A program made the translations under genes and the position numbers. Shown here piece after piece: positions 59,982-64,000 of a stretch of DNA of 64,000 bases. Origin of the DNA: Haloglomus halophilum (lineage in GTDB: Archaea > Halobacteriota > Halobacteria > Halobacteriales > Haloarculaceae); the NCBI RefSeq assembly GCF_024298885.1, contig NZ_CP101166.1, positions 3,223,149-3,287,148 on the forward strand, written 5' to 3'. The notes under the pieces are model-generated. The model was given only the letters and a program-made list of their open reading frames with translations. It was not told the origin of the DNA and ran no database searches. How positions within the stretch are numbered: position 1 is the stretch's first letter; each line of letters begins with the position of its first letter.

Positions 59982-62928
59982 ATCGGCCCCGTCGATCCTC
60001 GGCGCGATTGAGGAGGAGTTTCAGGATGACCTCCAGACAGAGCGGTTTTCCCAATATCTCTTCCTGACGTGGAGTGTCGACGCAGACTACCTGCGGGGAT
60101 TCGCTGCCGATGACGAGGTCGTCATTTGTGGACCAGACAGCGTCGGGGAAACAGTCGAAGGCCTTGACCAGCCGAATCTCTCCTGGGAGTATCTCGACTC
60201 ACATGCAAAATGCTACCTCATGTGGGGCGAAGACCGGCTTCGCTGTTGGGTGGGGTCGTTCAATCTCACGCCGAGCGCGCTGCGAGATACTCTGGAATGG
60301 GCTGTCGTTCAGGAAGCGCCGTTGGACACGTCGCTGTCGCTGGAGGAGCTCCAGGATGGAACCTGTGACCCAGCTGCGGTCACGACAGATAGCCTCCTCC
60401 AGCAAGTCCTGGCACTTGTCATGGGGGTCCTCACCGCCTCAGAACCGACGCTTGCGACCGACTATCGCAACACCGCTCGTGAGGCGGGGCCGATCGCCCT
60501 CACGAACGGTGCAACTCCCGGGCCAAACGGCCTGCATGCAGCTGTTGAGACTGCATTGGACCGTGCCGACGGAGCGGTCTCCCTGACCTACTACACCCCG
60601 TTCGTGAATCAATCCGGCGTCGAGTTCCTTGCTGAGGCCGTCCCTGAACAGATCCCGCCTGACGAGCGCCACATTCAGATTCGGACCTGTCGAATCACCG
60701 AAGTCGATAGTCAGTCGACGTATTTGAGCCAGGAGGAACTCGACGCGCTGGATCACACCTACGGATCAGTCGATCTCCAAGCACGAGCCTCGGGGACGGC
60801 TGGTGAGACACTCCCCGGCAATGAGACACTTCGCTCTGGCTTTGCGCATTTCAAGCTGCTCCTGCTCTCCTATACCGATCACCAGGGCGAGGATCACACA
60901 GAGCTCCTGTTTACCTCGGCAAACCTGACTGCCAATGCCTGGCGGCCAGGTGCCACCCAGCTCGAATTCGGGCTGTGGGTCCGAGATCCAACCGTCGCAG
61001 CCCCCCTCGCCGAGTTCTTTGGGACTCAACTGAGCCGGTGTTACTCACGGCCGAACCAGACTGACTTCGATACGGTTGAGCGGCTTGAATCGATGACGGA
61101 TCTGCTTACGGAGTCGTCGATCCTGGATCGCCTGACAGACCGACTGCGGGTCGAAAAGCGAGGCATCGTCGTTGACTGGGCATCGACTGAGCCGACGCTC
61201 TCAACGTTCGAAGCGACGATCTTCCTTCGAGAGGTGGCCGGCACCGACACGCGGCACGAACCAACGACGCTTGTCCGGGAGGGGACTGAATTCGTGAGTG
61301 ACTTCGACCCCGGTGAGCTTGACCCGGGCTGGGTGATCGATCGGATTCAGCTCGCCGTAACCACCCGCTGCCGGCCGATCGAGTATACCCTCTCGGATCG
61401 TGGACTGGACGAACTGGTGACACCCGGGTCGATCGACGAAACACGCCAGGCTGTGACTGCTGAGTTGGAGACGCGGGAGATCACGGCGGCTGAAATCGTG
61501 GTGAATGACGAGCACATCATCCGAGGAGCGGCTGGTGAATGGCCCTCCGTGCCGGAGATCGACACACTGCGAATCAGACAGGAATTCGATGGCGAGCCGC
61601 GCGTGTTTCGGCCCACTGTTGTGGCCCCAGCACAGCCACACCTCCCCGACGCGCCCATTGCAGCGAGTTCTGCATCGGCGATTGAGACCGACCGGTTTGG
61701 CGGGCTCTGCCAAATCACGATCACGCCTGTCGAGGGGATCCAGCTGGACTATGACATGCTCGTGTTCACCAGCGAGGAAACTGGTGCCATTGACTGGCTC
61801 GGCTATGCGGCCACGGACCAGGGACTCACGTATTTCGTCGACAGTTCGGTCGCCGGCGAGACCGTCACGGCGACGCTAAAAGAGCCATACGCAGCGTATT
61901 ATGACGAGGCTCCCCGGCAGGTGACCGTGGAGTGTCCCCCGGAGATCTCGTCCACAGCTACGCAATTACGCACCCTGCATCGGGATCCCACCTATCAATT
62001 CTCCCACCACCCCCGTCTTTCCGAGGCGGGCACTGACACCGACACTGCCGAGGCGTATATCACACCTGGGGTCCCCGTTGGGATTACACCGCCACCGGAG
62101 ATTGCGGCGCTCAACGAGCAGGATGCCATTCAGCTGGGGGCTGACTGGAACCGGCGCGGCGGCACGTACGCCCCGCCGACACGGATGTCGCTCGAGGAGA
62201 CGATCACACCGGTAAGTGCCCACAGCCGGATCGTCTATCGTGGCTCCCTCACAACCGAGCTTGCAGGCCACGCAGTCACCTTCCATACACCGCCGAATGA
62301 GTTCCAGGTCAATCAGCAGGTCTTCGCGAGCGGCGCCACGCCTGACTCACGGGCTGTCTCTGCGATCGATCTCGATGCGCTCAGCGCGGATGCCCACGCG
62401 AATTGGCTCGCGTTCGAGGCCGATGAGATCCTTCGGCCGAGTGTCGTGTTGGGGCCAGACCGCTCGATCGAGATGCGCGTCACAGTCGGCGATGACCGCT
62501 ACGACACGTCACAGCGGTATCCCGTCTATAGTGGTGAGCAGCTATTCTTGATTCCGCTGTTTGGGCGCCATCTCGATGTCGGGGACACAACCCGACTGCT
62601 CCTGCAGTGCTCGATCGCGAATGGGCCAGCAACCTATGGTTCGGCCGCGCTCAGCACGGAGCTCTCATATGATCGACAATCGAACGGCCTCCAGCAGCTC
62701 ATCACCGATTCGACTGGCAAGCGGCGACAAGCCGTCCCGATTGCCGATCAGCCAGGCACGAAACTGCCCAGCCTTGATCGCTATCGAGACTTCATTCATG
62801 GAAACGACTTAGAGAGTTATCTCGAGGCGAATCCCGCATTCCGAGTCGATGAGCGAACGGCGACGACGCTCGTAATTGAAGCGCTCGACACCACGGTCCT
62901 GCATCTCGGACCGTATCCGACGGGGTAG
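59974..62928 (+). CDS. Large protein with two PLD (HKD) half-sites
   Basis: A 984-aa protein. Half-site 1: H77-x-K79 (DSHAKCYL) with N97 (GSFNLT). Half-site 2: H292-x-K294 (FAHFKLLLL) with N317 (TSANLT). The Asp of the classical HxKx4D is absent from both, as in several PLD-type nucleases. About 640 residues follow that look beta-rich and repeat-like and match no family I recognise. One protein thus carries a full bilobal PLD site. Predicted DNase/RNase effector. Translationally coupled to the 472-aa gene. Confidence 0.75.
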   Translation: MSESAPSILGAIEEEFQDDLQTERFSQYLFLTWSVDADYLRGFAADDEVVICGPDSVGETVEGLDQPNLSWEYLDSHAKCYLMWGEDRLRCWVGSFNLTPSALRDTLEWAVVQEAPLDTSLSLEELQDGTCDPAAVTTDSLLQQVLALVMGVLTASEPTLATDYRNTAREAGPIALTNGATPGPNGLHAAVETALDRADGAVSLTYYTPFVNQSGVEFLAEAVPEQIPPDERHIQIRTCRITEVDSQSTYLSQEELDALDHTYGSVDLQARASGTAGETLPGNETLRSGFAHFKLLLLSYTDHQGEDHTELLFTSANLTANAWRPGATQLEFGLWVRDPTVAAPLAEFFGTQLSRCYSRPNQTDFDTVERLESMTDLLTESSILDRLTDRLRVEKRGIVVDWASTEPTLSTFEATIFLREVAGTDTRHEPTTLVREGTEFVSDFDPGELDPGWVIDRIQLAVTTRCRPIEYTLSDRGLDELVTPGSIDETRQAVTAELETREITAAEIVVNDEHIIRGAAGEWPSVPEIDTLRIRQEFDGEPRVFRPTVVAPAQPHLPDAPIAASSASAIETDRFGGLCQITITPVEGIQLDYDMLVFTSEETGAIDWLGYAATDQGLTYFVDSSVAGETVTATLKEPYAAYYDEAPRQVTVECPPEISSTATQLRTLHRDPTYQFSHHPRLSEAGTDTDTAEAYITPGVPVGITPPPEIAALNEQDAIQLGADWNRRGGTYAPPTRMSLEETITPVSAHSRIVYRGSLTTELAGHAVTFHTPPNEFQVNQQVFASGATPDSRAVSAIDLDALSADAHANWLAFEADEILRPSVVLGPDRSIEMRVTVGDDRYDTSQRYPVYSGEQLFLIPLFGRHLDVGDTTRLLLQCSIANGPATYGSAALSTELSYDRQSNGLQQLITDSTGKRRQAVPIADQPGTKLPSLDRYRDFIHGNDLESYLEANPAFRVDERTATTLVIEALDTTVLHLGPYPTG

Positions 62929-63096
62929 TGCTCGTACGGCGTGGACCCAGATAGCGGCGCCGGGAGTATGGAGTGGCTCTCCGACAGCAGCCGGGCCACT
63001 GCGCGATGATAAGCGGTGAGTGACTCGATGGGAAGCCTCCGGCTATGGGCTCGAGGAATAGCTTTATATCTTCCAGGAATATCTATCGTCAATAAA
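62929..63096. promoter_or_regulatory. Spacer with promoter for the 55-aa gene
   Basis: A TATA-like TTTATAT at 63063-63069 sits about 30 bases before the ATG at 63097, giving a leaderless transcript. Nothing else seen. Confidence 0.55.
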
Positions 63097-63264
63097 ATGC
63101 GGCGAACAACGACGGTCTCAACGTTTGTCGACCCGGACGCCGATGAGACCGAATGTCATGAGTTCGGCGAGATGATTCAGATCGCCGACGATGAGTTAGT
63201 GTTCGACGCCATCGTTCGGCACTACCAGAATGTGCATGATATGTTGACGGGAGATGGAGAGTAA
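63097..63264 (+). CDS. 55-aa acidic protein
   Basis: A short protein starting MRRTTTVSTFVDPDADETEC and continuing with an acidic helix (IADDELVFDAIVRHYQNVHD). No family. Its own well-placed TATA box makes it a probable real gene. The single Cys/His pair (TECHEF) is too little to call a zinc site. It lies between the PLD unit and the GHKL ATPase gene. Confidence 0.6.
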   Translation: MRRTTTVSTFVDPDADETECHEFGEMIQIADDELVFDAIVRHYQNVHDMLTGDGE

Positions 63265-63604
63265 CGACCAGTGAACCCCAATTGCTTGACCGTCCTCGAG
63301 AGTATGGGGAAAGCGTGCTGTAACAAGAAGCTCAGAAGGGGATCAACGCTACAGATGTTCATCAATTCGATCAGCCCTATCGAGGCGTCCACTTCCCGAT
63401 TATCCAGTTCTGACTTGCCACTTCGCTTTTCCCCATTGACTACTAGAGGATGATAATGGGTCTACGGGGGGACACGAAATTGGAGGTGTCATCTAACGAT
63501 CAAGTAATCAGTCCTAGCACCTACTGGGACTGGAGTGATGGCCGGCATCTGAAGAGATTATCTGTCAATGGAGTACTATCACCGGATTCTGCACGGGGGA
63601 ACCT
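63265..63604. other. Intergenic region, nothing recognised
   Basis: About 340 bases of mixed composition. Short ORFs here lack haloarchaeal composition. It should contain the promoter of the GHKL gene, but no clear TATA box stands out close to its start. Confidence 0.5.
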
Positions 63605-64000
63605 GTGAGAGAGACCAGCGAGTCGAGTGCGCCAGGTAGCGTCCCCACTAGTACGGATCTGAAGGCTGTCTTCAGGAACCACTACCGCCATTTCAAGGAA
63701 ACGAGCGGGGAAGTGGCATACCAACAGCTGCAGGATGAAGCATCCATACGGCGACAGTACTCAGGCCGGGTTCTGTATGAACTGCTCCAGAATGCCCTCG
63801 ATCGTGCCGATTCGACGGTACGGGTACGAGTTATCGGAGGGGAAGACGCAGACCACCAGCCCGCGCTCGTAGTGACGAATGACGGCGACCCTCTGCGCGC
63901 AGATCCAGAGTATGACTATCAGGATCCACCTGAGACTTCGGATGGGAAGCGACCCGATTTCAATGCTCTCTGCACCCTGCACGTGTCGAATAAGTCACCT
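63605..64000 (+). CDS. GHKL (Hsp90/histidine-kinase-like) ATPase, 5' part
   Basis: The frame is open from a GTG at 63605 to the window edge (132 codons) and incomplete. Residues 50-70 (RRQYSGRVLYELLQNALDRA) contain the N-box with N63, and residues 89-96 (VVTNDGDPL) the G1 box. The later FNALCTLHVSNKSP matches sacsin/Hsp90-type ATPases. Proteins of this type in defence islands often end in a DUF3883 nuclease. Start uncertain, but no ATG lies upstream in frame before the stop at 63536. Confidence 0.7.
   Translation, partial: MRETSESSAPGSVPTSTDLKAVFRNHYRHFKETSGEVAYQQLQDEASIRRQYSGRVLYELLQNALDRADSTVRVRVIGGEDADHQPALVVTNDGDPLRADPEYDYQDPPETSDGKRPDFNALCTLHVSNKSP

Noticed and set aside
63271-63453. 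A 60-codon plus-strand ORF
   Set aside because: No promoter-like sequence, Ser/Arg-rich composition and no recognisable motif.

Overview
The window is a stretch of haloarchaeal chromosome (class Halobacteria). The evidence is the high-GC coding sequence, very acidic proteins, and archaeal genes such as psmA, flpA/nop5, the RNase P proteins, dph6 and TFB- and Bat-type regulators. Several genes start with TATA-like boxes about 30 bases before the start codon and have little or no leader. Secreted proteins carry twin-arginine signals. The genus cannot be fixed from the sequence alone.

The first ~39.3 kb is dense core genome. It holds a Rieske protein, Spo0M-like protein, sugar nucleotidyltransferase, diphthamide synthase, DUF373 protein and SppA-type peptidase. 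Next come a sulfite-oxidase-like enzyme, a solo Cas4-like protein, Sua5, redox proteins, a CNNM transporter and a PiT phosphate permease. RibH overlaps an aminotransferase gene, and a JAMM protease overlaps the FAD synthetase ribL. An acyl-CoA ligase, a Bat-type regulator and a DHH nuclease lie between them. The run Rpp30 - methyltransferase - Pop5 - proteasome alpha reads as one operon. Then follow a UbiA/lycopene-cyclase-domain fusion, secreted proteins, tRNA-Leu(UAG), coaD, gshA and the flpA/nop5 pair. Two related ~300-400 bp non-coding elements sit at 24.7-25.0 kb and 37.3-37.7 kb. Behind the tRNA are two foldback copies of its 3' end.

From ~39.5 kb to the right edge the character changes to an accessory or defence island. 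It has patches of lower GC, broken genes, tiny ORFs and a recombinase cassette. It carries a PD-(D/E)xK-like protein, a UPF0175/DUF3368 toxin-antitoxin pair, and a PLD nuclease fused to a P-loop NTPase. A four-gene integrase operon follows, then a GmrSD-type restriction remnant, an HNH-HTH protein and a Doc-like Fic protein. Next are an AAA-DUF4143-type ATPase (with a shrunken second copy elsewhere), a DUF3883-like fragment, a HAD-HEAT protein and a vWA protein.

The most system-like unit is the pair at 58,563-62,928. A 472-aa helical protein of unknown family is translationally coupled to a 984-aa protein with two HKD (phospholipase D) half-sites and a long C-terminal region of unknown fold. 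A small gene with its own promoter follows, then the 5' end of a GHKL ATPase gene that runs off the window. I read this as a candidate nucleic-acid-targeting defence system. That is inference from domains and context.
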